DNA of 11,131 nucleotides, from NCBI GenBank assembly GCA_029288095.1, contig JARFPW010000356.1, forward strand, positions 1-11,131, written 5' to 3'. Under the pieces are notes generated by a model. It was given only the letters and a program-made list of their open reading frames with translations, made no database searches and had not been told where the DNA came from. Both the position numbers and the translations under genes were made by a program. Below, in pieces: positions 1 to 7,094 of the stretch; position 1 is the stretch's first letter, and each line of letters opens with the position of its first letter. The DNA comes from Gemmatimonadota bacterium. Its GTDB lineage: Bacteria > Gemmatimonadota > Gemmatimonadetes > Palauibacterales > Palauibacteraceae.

Positions 1-1412
1 ATGAGGCGGCTTCCCGGCTGCGCATGGAAATCGATTCGATGCCCGAGGAAATCGATGTGCTCGAGCGCCGCCGGATCCAACTGGAGATCGAGCGTGAAGC
101 GCTCAAGGGCGAAGACGATCCGCGCTCGGAAGCTCGGCGCCAGGCCCTCGAAGCGGACCTCGCCGACGTCAGGGAACAACTGGCAGGTCTGAAATCGAGC
201 TGGATGGCGGAGAAGGCGGCTATCGACCAGGTGCGCGAGTTGAAGAGGCGTATCGAAGAGGCCTCGCAGCACGCGGAGCAGGCTACGCGAAGCGGCGACC
301 TTCAGGCAGCGGCGGAAATCACCTACGGCCAGATTCCGCGTGAGCGAGAGGCCCTCGAACGTGCCGAGCAGGAACTCGGCCGGCTCCAGGAGGCCGGTGG
401 ACTCCTGAAGGAGGAAGTCGGAGCTGAGGACGTGGCCGAAGTCGTCGCCGCCTGGACGGGCATACCCGTGGCCAGAATGCTGGAGAGCGAGCGCGATCGC
501 CTGACCCGGCTGGAGGATCATCTCCACGAGCGGGTCATCAGCCAGTCGGAGGCGGTCTCCGCCGTGGCCAATGCCGTTCGCCGAAGTCGCGCAGGCCTCC
601 AGGATCCGGATCGGCCGATCGGCAGCTTCATTTTCCTGGGTCCGACCGGCGTCGGAAAAACGGAGACAGCGCGGGCCCTCGCCGAGTTCCTGTTCGATGA
701 TGAAGAGGCGATGGTTCGCCTGGACATGTCGGAGTACATGGAGCGGCATGCGGTCTCGCGCCTGCTGGGAGCACCTCCCGGATATGTCGGCTACGAGGAG
801 GGCGGGCAGCTGACGGAGCAGGTCCGCCGTCGTCCTTACAGCGTCGTTCTGTTCGACGAGATCGAAAAGGCCCACCCCGACGTGTTCAACACGTTGCTGC
901 AGATCCTCGACGATGGCCGGTTGACCGACGGACAGGGCCGTACCGTGGACTTCCGGAATGCCGTCGTGATCATGACGAGCAATGTCGGGAGCGCGTCCAT
1001 TCAGGACAGGCAGGATCAGTCCTGGGAGCAGGTCGAACAGGCGGTACTGGAGGCTCTCCGGGCGAGGTTCCGTCCTGAGTTCCTGAACCGGATCGACGAG
1101 ATCCTCGTGTATCGTCCACTCAGCCGGGACGACCTGGCGCTTATCGTCGACCTGCAGCTGGCGAGACTGGCTCGCCGCCTCGCGGAGCGGGAAATCGAGC
1201 TGGTGGTGAGCCAGCCTGTCAAGGACAGAATCGCGGCCGACGGCTACGATCCGGCCTATGGGGCCAGGCCGATCAAGAGAGCCATCCAGCGTCTCCTGGC
1301 CGACCCGTTGGCCCTCGCCTATCTCGAAGGTGGATTCGAGGACGGAGATCGGGTCGACGTCGAGATCGGGGAACAGGACCAGGTAACCTTTCGGACGGCT
1401 GCCCCGTCTTGA
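1..1412 (+). CDS. clpB: ATP-dependent disaggregase ClpB, 3' part (5' end outside window)
   Basis: Hsp100/AAA+ unfoldase that threads aggregated protein through a hexameric pore together with DnaK. The reading frame is already open at base 3 (the first two bases finish a codon), so the N-domain and first AAA+ module lie upstream; 469 residues are visible, against about 860 in the whole family. The visible part opens with the coiled-coil middle domain (about bases 3-420), which distinguishes ClpB from ClpA and ClpC and contacts DnaK. The second AAA+ module follows: Walker A GPTGVGKT (639-662), pore loop GYVG with its tyrosine at 783, Walker B VVLFDE (843-860), sensor-1 TSN (975-983), arginine-finger region FRPEFLNRIDE (1068-1100), and sensor-2 YGARP (1257-1271). 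No key residue is missing. The stop is TGA at 1410-1412. No promoter is visible because the 5' end is absent. Confidence 0.98.
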   Translation, partial: EAASRLRMEIDSMPEEIDVLERRRIQLEIEREALKGEDDPRSEARRQALEADLADVREQLAGLKSSWMAEKAAIDQVRELKRRIEEASQHAEQATRSGDLQAAAEITYGQIPREREALERAEQELGRLQEAGGLLKEEVGAEDVAEVVAAWTGIPVARMLESERDRLTRLEDHLHERVISQSEAVSAVANAVRRSRAGLQDPDRPIGSFIFLGPTGVGKTETARALAEFLFDDEEAMVRLDMSEYMERHAVSRLLGAPPGYVGYEEGGQLTEQVRRRPYSVVLFDEIEKAHPDVFNTLLQILDDGRLTDGQGRTVDFRNAVVIMTSNVGSASIQDRQDQSWEQVEQAVLEALRARFRPEFLNRIDEILVYRPLSRDDLALIVDLQLARLARRLAEREIELVVSQPVKDRIAADGYDPAYGARPIKRAIQRLLADPLALAYLEGGFEDGDRVDVEIGEQDQVTFRTAAPS

Positions 1413-1431
1413 CCCCGGGGCCGCACGTGCG
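1413..1431. repeat. two adjacent perfect palindromes after clpB
   Basis: Immediately after the clpB stop lie CCCCGGGG (1413-1420) and CGCACGTGCG (1422-1431), separated by one base. Neither has a loop or a following T-run, so this is not a convincing terminator. As duplex DNA they could be a protein-binding site in the 70-base gap before the next gene, but chance is a fair explanation in G+C-rich sequence. Confidence 0.3.
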
Positions 1432-1482
1432 ACATTGCGTCCGTTGCTGGCGTGGTGATTCAACGAGGGTCCGGGAGGCCGT

Positions 1483-1968
1483 TTGCTAGACCGTAAGGTA
1501 TTCGGGCGACGAGTATCGCCCACTGTGTTCGCGCTGTTCGTTCTCGCCTGGGGGGCCTGTAGTTCGTCCTCCCGGCCCGCCGATGCGCCGATCCCGGGCC
1601 AACGGATTTACGGAGCAGACACTTCTGAAGCTGCCGTCCGGGCCTTTCTGGACGCAGCAGCGGCCGACGACTATCCGGAGATGTGGGCTGTGTTCGGTAC
1701 GGCGGAGGGCCCGGCGGTCGAGGAGTTCGGGATCGCGGAAACCGAGGCGCGAATGGTCGTACTGGCGCGTCTACTGCGCAACAACGGCTACGAAATGCGC
1801 GTCGCAAACCTGGCTTCGTACGGTCCCGACCGAGTGCGCTACGAGGTGCGTATGGAAGGCACTCGGAAGGGCTCGGTCGTCGTACCGGTGCTTACGGTAC
1901 CGGACGACCGGGAGAGATGGTTCGTCGAGCAACTGGACATGGGGTCGCTGACGTCGGGGTCCTGTTAG
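1483..1968 (+). CDS. small exported protein or lipoprotein, unknown function
   Basis: A 161-residue protein that I do not recognise as a named family. The start chosen is TTG at 1483 because GGGAGG (1473-1478) lies four bases upstream and translation then opens with a signal sequence: basic residues (R4, K5, R9, R10), a hydrophobic stretch (about 13-24) and Cys26 in WGAC followed by four serines. The Cys and Ser-rich tether suggest a lipoprotein, but Trp at position -3 is a poor lipobox, so simple secretion is also possible. The rest (about 40-155) has an 'AVRAFLDAAAADDY' helix and alternating beta strands, which hints at an NTF2-like or lumazine-binding-type fold; this is inference only. The TAG stop shares bases with the TAA stop of the convergent epimerase gene, so the two genes overlap by four bases and leave no room for a terminator. 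Confidence 0.75.
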   Translation: MLDRKVFGRRVSPTVFALFVLAWGACSSSSRPADAPIPGQRIYGADTSEAAVRAFLDAAAADDYPEMWAVFGTAEGPAVEEFGIAETEARMVVLARLLRNNGYEMRVANLASYGPDRVRYEVRMEGTRKGSVVVPVLTVPDDRERWFVEQLDMGSLTSGSC

Positions 1969-2366
1969 GGCGCACGCTCCGTGAGCTCGATCAGCACGCC
2001 GGACGTCGATCCCGGATGCAGGAACGCGACGCGGGTGCCGTCGGCGCCATGACGAATCCGTGGCTCGATGACCTGGATGCCCTGGTCCTCGGCACGGCGC
2101 AGTGCTGCCGGAAGATCGGGAGTCGCGAAGCAAACGTGGTGTACTCCGGGTCCGCGGCGCGCGAGGAAGCGGGAGATAGGCGAGTCTTCATCGAGCGGCT
2201 CGAGCAATTCGACACGACCGGTCGTCTCGCCGAAGAACACGATTCTGACTCGTTCCGCGGGAACCTCGGTCGCGGGGGACGGGTTTTGTCCGAGCAGAGC
2301 TGCGAAGGCGGGTACGGCCTCCGCGAGGGAATTGACCGCGATTCCGATGTGGTCGATACTGTCCAC
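1965..2366 (-). CDS. methylmalonyl-CoA epimerase
   Basis: Vicinal-oxygen-chelate enzyme (glyoxalase-like fold) that interconverts (2R)- and (2S)-methylmalonyl-CoA, linking propionyl-CoA metabolism to succinyl-CoA. The 133-residue length is normal for the family. Start GTG (first base at 2366) places the hallmark IDHIGIAV at residues 4-11; the frame stays open upstream, but that part has no family similarity and runs antisense to trxA. Expected metal ligands by analogy with the Propionibacterium enzyme are His6, Glu53 (in VELLE, where that enzyme has Gln), His77 (GVHH) and Glu127 (VLIELTE). Other family signatures are EDSPISRFLARRG (60-72) and FLHP near 115. The ribosome-binding site is weak (AGGCGAG). 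No methylmalonyl-CoA mutase or carboxylase gene is in the window, so the pathway partners must be elsewhere. Confidence 0.93.
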   Translation of the reverse strand: MDSIDHIGIAVNSLAEAVPAFAALLGQNPSPATEVPAERVRIVFFGETTGRVELLEPLDEDSPISRFLARRGPGVHHVCFATPDLPAALRRAEDQGIQVIEPRIRHGADGTRVAFLHPGSTSGVLIELTERAP

Positions 2367-2401
2367 GCGCTCTCGCCTGCAGTAGGAAGTAACGGGGGGT
2401 G

Positions 2402-2435
2402 CGGCGGAAGCGGTAACCGCCGGCAAATCGCCGGC
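2402..2435. repeat. overlapping inverted repeats in the epimerase/trxA divergent gap
   Basis: The 123-base gap between the divergent epimerase and trxA starts contains three mutually exclusive potential stems: CGGCGG/CCGCCG (2402-2407 with 2417-2422), GCGGT/ACCGC (2410-2414 with 2416-2420) and GCCGGC/GCCGGC around AAATC (2419-2424 with 2430-2435). They could be an operator or a leader structure for either gene. No clear -35/-10 pair and no T-run were found. G+C-rich composition alone could give such repeats. Confidence 0.35.
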
Positions 2436-2474
2436 TGAACGTAGGTCGAAGTGCGAAGGATTTCCACTAAGGAT

Positions 2475-2480
2475 GGAGGA
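2475..2480 (+). promoter_or_regulatory. ribosome-binding site that sets the trxA start
   Basis: GGAGGA lies nine bases before GTG at 2490. An in-frame GTG at 2451 would add 13 residues unlike any thioredoxin and has no comparable site. Starting at 2490 gives 109 residues, exactly the length of E. coli thioredoxin 1. Confidence 0.8.
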
Positions 2481-2489
2481 TACGGTAGC

Positions 2490-2819
2490 GTGGCAAATGA
2501 GAATGTGATGACTTTGACTGACGATAGCTTCGAGCAGGAAATCGACCAGGGCGAAGGCTTGGCGGTCGTCGATTTCTGGGCCGAGTGGTGTGGTCCGTGT
2601 CGGGCGGTGGGGCCAGTCATCGAGTCGATCGCCGAGGAGTACGCGGGCAGGATCAAGGTTGGTAAACTCGACGTGGACTCGAACCGTCAGACGACGGAAA
2701 GGTTCAACGTTCGGTCGATTCCGAGTATTCTCTATTTCAAGGATGGAGAACTCGTTGAAACGGTCGTCGGAGTGCGCCCCAAGCATGAGCTCGAGCAGCT
2801 GATCCAGGCGCACGCCTGA
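2490..2819 (+). CDS. trxA: thioredoxin
   Basis: Cytoplasmic dithiol-disulfide oxidoreductase, reduced by thioredoxin reductase, which supplies electrons to enzymes such as ribonucleotide reductase. The protein has 109 residues and no signal sequence. Seen directly: the active site WCGPC (33-37) inside VDFWAEWCGPC, the buried acid Asp28, Lys59, and the cis-proline loop SIPS (76-79), where Ser follows the proline instead of the usual Thr. The start is GTG at 2490. The gene is divergent from the epimerase gene and is closed by two hairpins, the second with a T-tract, so it is probably a monocistronic unit with partial read-through into rsmI. Thioredoxin-like membrane or cytochrome-biogenesis proteins are excluded by the missing export signal and the minimal length. 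Confidence 0.97.
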   Translation: MANENVMTLTDDSFEQEIDQGEGLAVVDFWAEWCGPCRAVGPVIESIAEEYAGRIKVGKLDVDSNRQTTERFNVRSIPSILYFKDGELVETVVGVRPKHELEQLIQAHA

Positions 2820-2820
2820 G

Positions 2821-2839
2821 CTTCCCGGATACCGGGAGG
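2821..2839 (+). repeat. short hairpin directly after trxA
   Basis: CTTCCCGG (2821-2828) pairs with CCGGGAGG (2832-2839) around loop ATA: eight pairs, one of them a G-T wobble. It starts one base after the trxA stop codon and lacks a T-run, so it could protect the trxA 3' end or act with the terminator that follows. Confidence 0.55.
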
Positions 2840-2844
2840 ACGAG

Positions 2845-2886
2845 GGCGCCCTTCGGCCGGTCACGGCGAAGGGCGCCTCTCTTTTT
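2845..2886 (+). terminator. strong intrinsic terminator of trxA, touching the rsmI ATG
   Basis: GGCGCCCTTCG (2845-2855) pairs perfectly with CGAAGGGCGCC (2867-2877). With one bulged G the stem extends inward to a GTCA tetraloop (2860-2863). The T-rich end TCTCTTTTT finishes at 2886, and the rsmI ATG begins at the next base. The T-tract follows only in the plus direction, so it should act on trxA transcripts. Confidence 0.9.
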
Positions 2887-3765
2887 ATGCACAGCGAACA
2901 TGGAACTCTGTATCTGGTAAGTACGCCGATCGGTAACCTCGGCGATATGTCGCCGCGCGCTCTGGACACGTTGCGCGGCGCACAGACGATCTACGCCGAG
3001 GACACGCGGCGGACGCAGGGACTGACTACGCACTTCGGGATCGGCGCCAGGCTCGCGTCACTGCACGCGCACAACGAACGGTCACGAATCGAAGAGGTGC
3101 AGGCCCTGCTGCGGGAGGGTCGGGACTGCGCGGTTGTCTCTGATGCCGGGACGCCGGGTGTTTCCGACCCGGGCGCCGCACTCGTTCGCGCCGTGGCCGA
3201 CGCAGGGTTTTCCGTCGTCGCGATCCCCGGTCCGTCGGCGGTCCTGGCAGCTCTGGCGGTGTCGGGCTTTCCTTCGGATCAGTTTCTGTTTCTCGGCTTC
3301 CCACCGCGCAAGGGTAAGCGCCGGCGCGAGTGGCTGGATCGTCTCGCCGCGGCAGACGTAACGGCCGTCGCCTTCGAATCGCCGAACCGGCTGGCCGGTC
3401 TGCTGGCCGACGTTTCGGCTGCGGGTCTGGGAGAGGCGTCAGCCTGCGTGTGCCGGGAGCTTACGAAGCTGCATGAAGAGGCCCGTCGTGGAACGGTTAA
3501 CGCGCTGGCAGACTATTACGCAGGGGAAACCGTCCGCGGCGAGGTCACACTTGTGATGGACCGCCTCGAAGGGGTGACGAATCGCAGGGAAGGCCCGGAC
3601 TCAGACGCCGTCAGGGCTGAGGCCGAGCGGATGGTAGGCGCGGGTGCCTCGACACGAGAAGTAGCACGCGCGCTGCGGGAACAATACGGCCTGCCTCGGA
3701 ACGAGGCGTACGAGACGGCTTTGAAGGTGGAAGAAGCGGCTGCTGACGAGGGGGTGGATGAGTGA
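2887..3765 (+). CDS. rsmI: 16S rRNA (cytidine(1402)-2'-O)-methyltransferase RsmI
   Basis: SAM-dependent tetrapyrrole-methylase-fold enzyme that 2'-O-methylates C1402 in the ribosomal decoding centre. It has 292 residues, against 286 in E. coli. Signatures in order: VSTPIGNLGD (11-20), AEDTRRT (37-43), the SAM-loop SDAGTPGVSDPG (85-96), PGPSA (114-118), GFPPRKGKRR (about 137-146) and CRELTKLHEE (about 195). A C-terminal helical tail is present. ATG at 2887 is the only sensible start, because the conserved core begins six residues later. It has no normal Shine-Dalgarno: the only candidate (AAGGG, 2869-2873) is about 13 bases away and buried in the terminator stem. The stop overlaps the next gene's start in GTGA (3762-3765), so rsmI is the first gene of the operon downstream. 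Confidence 0.97.
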   Translation: MHSEHGTLYLVSTPIGNLGDMSPRALDTLRGAQTIYAEDTRRTQGLTTHFGIGARLASLHAHNERSRIEEVQALLREGRDCAVVSDAGTPGVSDPGAALVRAVADAGFSVVAIPGPSAVLAALAVSGFPSDQFLFLGFPPRKGKRRREWLDRLAAADVTAVAFESPNRLAGLLADVSAAGLGEASACVCRELTKLHEEARRGTVNALADYYAGETVRGEVTLVMDRLEGVTNRREGPDSDAVRAEAERMVGAGASTREVARALREQYGLPRNEAYETALKVEEAAADEGVDE

Positions 3766-6700
3766 CGGGATGGGACGCTACGGACGAGCTGGACCGGATT
3801 GACAGGACCGCCGGCAAGATCAGGCTGGCCATCGGCGGGGCCGCTGCGGCCCTGGGCCTGGCCGTGGTCGCTGTTTCCGTGGTGCTCGCCAGTCTCCTCC
3901 CACAGCAGGCGTTTCTCGCGCCTGGTTCGTGGCTTCCCATGGGCCTCACGGTGCTCACGATCGTGGCCTGTGTTCTGCTGTTGCGGGCGACTCTGTCCCT
4001 GCTAGCTCGTCATCGGGTTGCCGCTCTGGTCCCCGAGGTCGAGCGATCTGTCGGCCTTCGGCGCGGGGAGCTGGCGGGCGCTCTGGAACTCTCTTCTGGA
4101 GCCCCCCGGGGGTCCGAATCGCTGACGCGCTTCGGCCGTCAGCTGGTCGCCGACAAGCTCGCCAGCCACGAGGACTGGGAGCTGTTTCCTGCCTCGCTTC
4201 GAGCGGTGGGGCGAAAGATCTCCTGGGCAAGCCTGTTTCTGGTCGTGGCGACAGGCGGGCTTACCATCGCAGCCGTACGCTCACCGGCCAGGACCCTGGC
4301 CGCAGCCGACGCGCTGGGCGAACCCTGGTCCACGGCGTTTCCGCCGCCGCCTCGAATCCAGGTAGCACCGGGTGATACGGCGGTGCTCAGAGGAGACCGG
4401 TTGGAGGTGCGCGCCGTCGCACCCTCGCGAGACTCCGTGGACCTGGTCTGGCAACCCGTCGGCGAAGCGAGCCAGGTGTCCCGTATCGGGGTGGCGGCCG
4501 ACGGCGGTACCACCGGCAGTACCGGCCCCATCGAGGCGTCCACTCGCTACTGGATCCGGGCGGATGACGGGTCCCGTTCCGACGCCTACGAAGTGGTTCC
4601 GCTGGACCCTCTGCTGGTCACGGAGTTGTCTGTTGAATTGCAGTACCCGGCCTACCTGGAGAGGCCGGTGGAGTCGTTCAGTTCGATTACCGGAGAGGTG
4701 GAAGTCCCCGCCGGAACCGTTGTTCGTATCGCCGGTCGGACCAATGAGTCGTTGCGAGACGCGCGGCTGCTGGACGACGGTGCGAACAGGTCCATACCTC
4801 TGGCCGTCGACGGTCCGCGGTTCTCCGGCGTCTGGCGTCCCCGGAGCGACGGGTCGTGGCGCTGGGATCTCGCACCCCTGGCCGACCTGCCGGGCGTTCG
4901 GCCGCCAGAACCGTTTGAACTGCGTGTGGTGCCGGATCTCGTGCCCGCGGTGGCAGTCGTCTATCCCGGCAGAGACACCGCCGCGTCCGTGGATCTCAGA
5001 TTGCCGATGGTCGTGGATGCGCGCGATGACATCGGGTTGGCCCTAGTTGACCTCGAGACCTGGCGCATTTCAGCGGCCGGCGTACGGGGGCCAGCGACTG
5101 TGGTGCCGCTGTGGGAGGCTCCCACGATCCGTCGCCGTGATCTTCGTATCGTGCTCCGGCCCGTGCTCAGGCTGGAGGCACTGAATCTCGTGCCGGGAGA
5201 CACGCTGTTCTATGCGGCGCGTGCCCGGGACGCGAATCCGGGACATCGCATGGCCGTGTCGGACACGTTCCGCGTGTTCATCCCGACGCTGACCGAGCTG
5301 CGACGTTCGGCAGCCGAGAGCGCTATCGAACTGGCCGAAGGTTCCCGAGAGCTCAGGGACAACGCGGCTGACCTGGCACGAGCTGCTCGAGACGCCCAAC
5401 GACGATCGGGTGGCTCGTCCGACGCGAGCGAGTTCGGGGCGACAGAGGAATCGCGCCGCGTGCTTGAGCGAGGCGAGGACCTTAACGAGCGGATCGCCGA
5501 TATGGAGCGGCGAATGGATGAGTTGCGGGAGGGGGCTGAAGAGTCCGGGCTTGCGGACGCCTCCATGCGGGAGAAGTTCGAGCAACTCGAGGAGCTGTTC
5601 CGACAAATCGAGGAGACCGGCCTCGGCGAGCAACTCCGCAAGCTCGAGGAATCGCTCCGGAATCTGGATGGAAGGCAGACGCAGCAGGAACTGGGCGATC
5701 TGTCTTCCCGACTGAGAGAGATGGAGGACCGCCTCGAGCAGACCCTGGCTCTCATGGAGCGGGTCGCCGTCGAGCAGTCGATGAACGAGGCGACCGATTC
5801 CTCGCAGCAACTTGCCGATCGTCAGGCCGCCCAGGCCGAGGCGTTTCGCGCCGACGACTCGTGGGCGGACGAGCAGGCCGGACTGGAAGCGGACGCGGAT
5901 CGCCTGATGGAACGGCTGGAGGCCCTGCGCGACGATCTGGCCGGGCAGGGTCTCGACGCGGCCGCCGACTCGATCGCCAGCGCCCTGGAGCAGATGGCGG
6001 CGTCCGCCGGCGACATGCAGTCCGCCCAGGAAGCGGCGCGCTCGGGAAACCAGGCAGGTGAGCAGGGCGGGCAGTCTGCAGCGGCTCAGGCAGCGGGTCA
6101 GATGCAGGAGGCCGCCGAGTCCGTCGAAGCGGCTGGAGACATGCTCAACGAGGACTGGAAACAGGAGGCTCTGGAGGCCGTCGGACGGGCCACCAGGGAG
6201 GCGCTCGACCTCGCCCGGGAACAGGCCACGCTATCCGACGCGTTGGCTGAAGACCTGATCGCGCCCGCGGATCTTGCCGGAAGACAGGCTGCCCTGGTTC
6301 AAGGCCTCGACCTGCTACTCGAGTCCCTCTCCGAGGCCGCCCGCAAGACCGCGTTGATCGACAGAAGCGTCGGGACCACCGCGTCGGATGCGCGCGAACG
6401 GATGCAGGAGCTGGGCGAGGCGCTCGGCAGCCGGGATGGCCCCACACGTGCGTCGATCGGAGAGAGCGAGCTATTGGTCGAGACACTGAACGACCTGGCC
6501 GGCCGCCTCATGGCGAGTCGCCGGGCCGTCGAGTCGGCAGGATCAGCGACCGGAATGCAGGAGGCGCTCGACCAGCTGGCACAGATGAGCCAGAGCCAGG
6601 CCGGGCTGAATCGCGAATCGGGCGGCCTCATGCTCATGCAACAGAATGGCCAGCCGATGGAAGCTGCCCTGCAGAGGCTTGCGGAACGACAGCAGGAGAT

Positions 6701-7094
6701 CGCCCGCCAGCTCGAACAGTTGGCGCAGCGCCCCGAAGCTCGTGAGCTTCCCGCTCGACCCGAGTTGCTTTCCGTCGAAGCCGACGAGATCGGACGCCAG
6801 ATGGCGGCGGGTCAGTTGGATCAGAATACGCTGCAGCGTCAGGAGCGGCTGTTTCGCCGATTGCTCGACGCCGGCCGCTCGCTCGAGCGGGACGAGGATC
6901 CGGAGCGTCGCGAGTCCACGGCGGCCGATATGTCCCGACCGGGCTCGACGCCAGATCCGAGACCGGACATCGAAACGGGACCACGCTTTCCGTACCCGGA
7001 CGACCGGGCGATGTCAGCCGTCTCACGATCGAATCGCCGGTTGATCCTCGACTACTTCGATCGTTTAAACGCGGACGAGGGAGATTCCCCGTGA
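3762..7094 (+). CDS. large DUF4175-like membrane protein with long periplasmic coiled coil
   Basis: A 1110-residue protein of unknown function resembling the DUF4175-type proteins of Bacteroidota and relatives. GTG at 3762 is supported by AGGGGG (3749-3754) seven bases upstream and the GTGA overlap with rsmI. Visible layout: a short cytoplasmic head (1-18); hydrophobic segments at about 19-46, 58-82 and 154-173; a beta-rich, probably periplasmic region (about 195-505) with the YPAYLERP element (295-302); then a very long Gln/Glu/Arg/Ala-rich helical, coiled-coil region (about 507-1050), broken by a Gly/Ser/Gln linker near 760-780; a Pro/Asp-rich stretch (1050-1080); and a conserved-looking tail NRRLILDYFDRLN (1091-1103). 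No catalytic motif was seen. From memory, DUF4175 genes in other phyla often sit near MoxR/DUF58/VWA (Bat-type) genes; none is present here. It overlaps the next gene by four bases. It may be a scaffold or tether in the envelope; that is inference. Confidence 0.85.
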   Translation: MTGWDATDELDRIDRTAGKIRLAIGGAAAALGLAVVAVSVVLASLLPQQAFLAPGSWLPMGLTVLTIVACVLLLRATLSLLARHRVAALVPEVERSVGLRRGELAGALELSSGAPRGSESLTRFGRQLVADKLASHEDWELFPASLRAVGRKISWASLFLVVATGGLTIAAVRSPARTLAAADALGEPWSTAFPPPPRIQVAPGDTAVLRGDRLEVRAVAPSRDSVDLVWQPVGEASQVSRIGVAADGGTTGSTGPIEASTRYWIRADDGSRSDAYEVVPLDPLLVTELSVELQYPAYLERPVESFSSITGEVEVPAGTVVRIAGRTNESLRDARLLDDGANRSIPLAVDGPRFSGVWRPRSDGSWRWDLAPLADLPGVRPPEPFELRVVPDLVPAVAVVYPGRDTAASVDLRLPMVVDARDDIGLALVDLETWRISAAGVRGPATVVPLWEAPTIRRRDLRIVLRPVLRLEALNLVPGDTLFYAARARDANPGHRMAVSDTFRVFIPTLTELRRSAAESAIELAEGSRELRDNAADLARAARDAQRRSGGSSDASEFGATEESRRVLERGEDLNERIADMERRMDELREGAEESGLADASMREKFEQLEELFRQIEETGLGEQLRKLEESLRNLDGRQTQQELGDLSSRLREMEDRLEQTLALMERVAVEQSMNEATDSSQQLADRQAAQAEAFRADDSWADEQAGLEADADRLMERLEALRDDLAGQGLDAAADSIASALEQMAASAGDMQSAQEAARSGNQAGEQGGQSAAAQAAGQMQEAAESVEAAGDMLNEDWKQEALEAVGRATREALDLAREQATLSDALAEDLIAPADLAGRQAALVQGLDLLLESLSEAARKTALIDRSVGTTASDARERMQELGEALGSRDGPTRASIGESELLVETLNDLAGRLMASRRAVESAGSATGMQEALDQLAQMSQSQAGLNRESGGLMLMQQNGQPMEAALQRLAERQQEIARQLEQLAQRPEARELPARPELLSVEADEIGRQMAAGQLDQNTLQRQERLFRRLLDAGRSLERDEDPERRESTAADMSRPGSTPDPRPDIETGPRFPYPDDRAMSAVSRSNRRLILDYFDRLNADEGDSP

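Noticed and set aside
2451..2489. N-terminal extension of thioredoxin
   Set aside because: It is unlike thioredoxin, has no good ribosome-binding site, and GTG at 2490 gives the canonical 109 residues.
1965..2969. 334-codon minus-strand frame as one long gene
   Set aside because: Only the last 133 codons match methylmalonyl-CoA epimerase. The remainder runs antisense through trxA and the start of rsmI and resembles nothing.
5070..5810. 246-codon antisense frame inside the DUF4175-like gene
   Set aside because: Its Leu/Arg-rich product mirrors the Glu/Gln coiled-coil codons on the other strand. It has no ribosome-binding site or recognisable motif.
6040..6100. Possible nucleotide repeat in the Gly/Ala/Gln-rich linker
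   Set aside because: This is compositional bias of a flexible linker between coiled-coil segments; no exact repeat unit was found.
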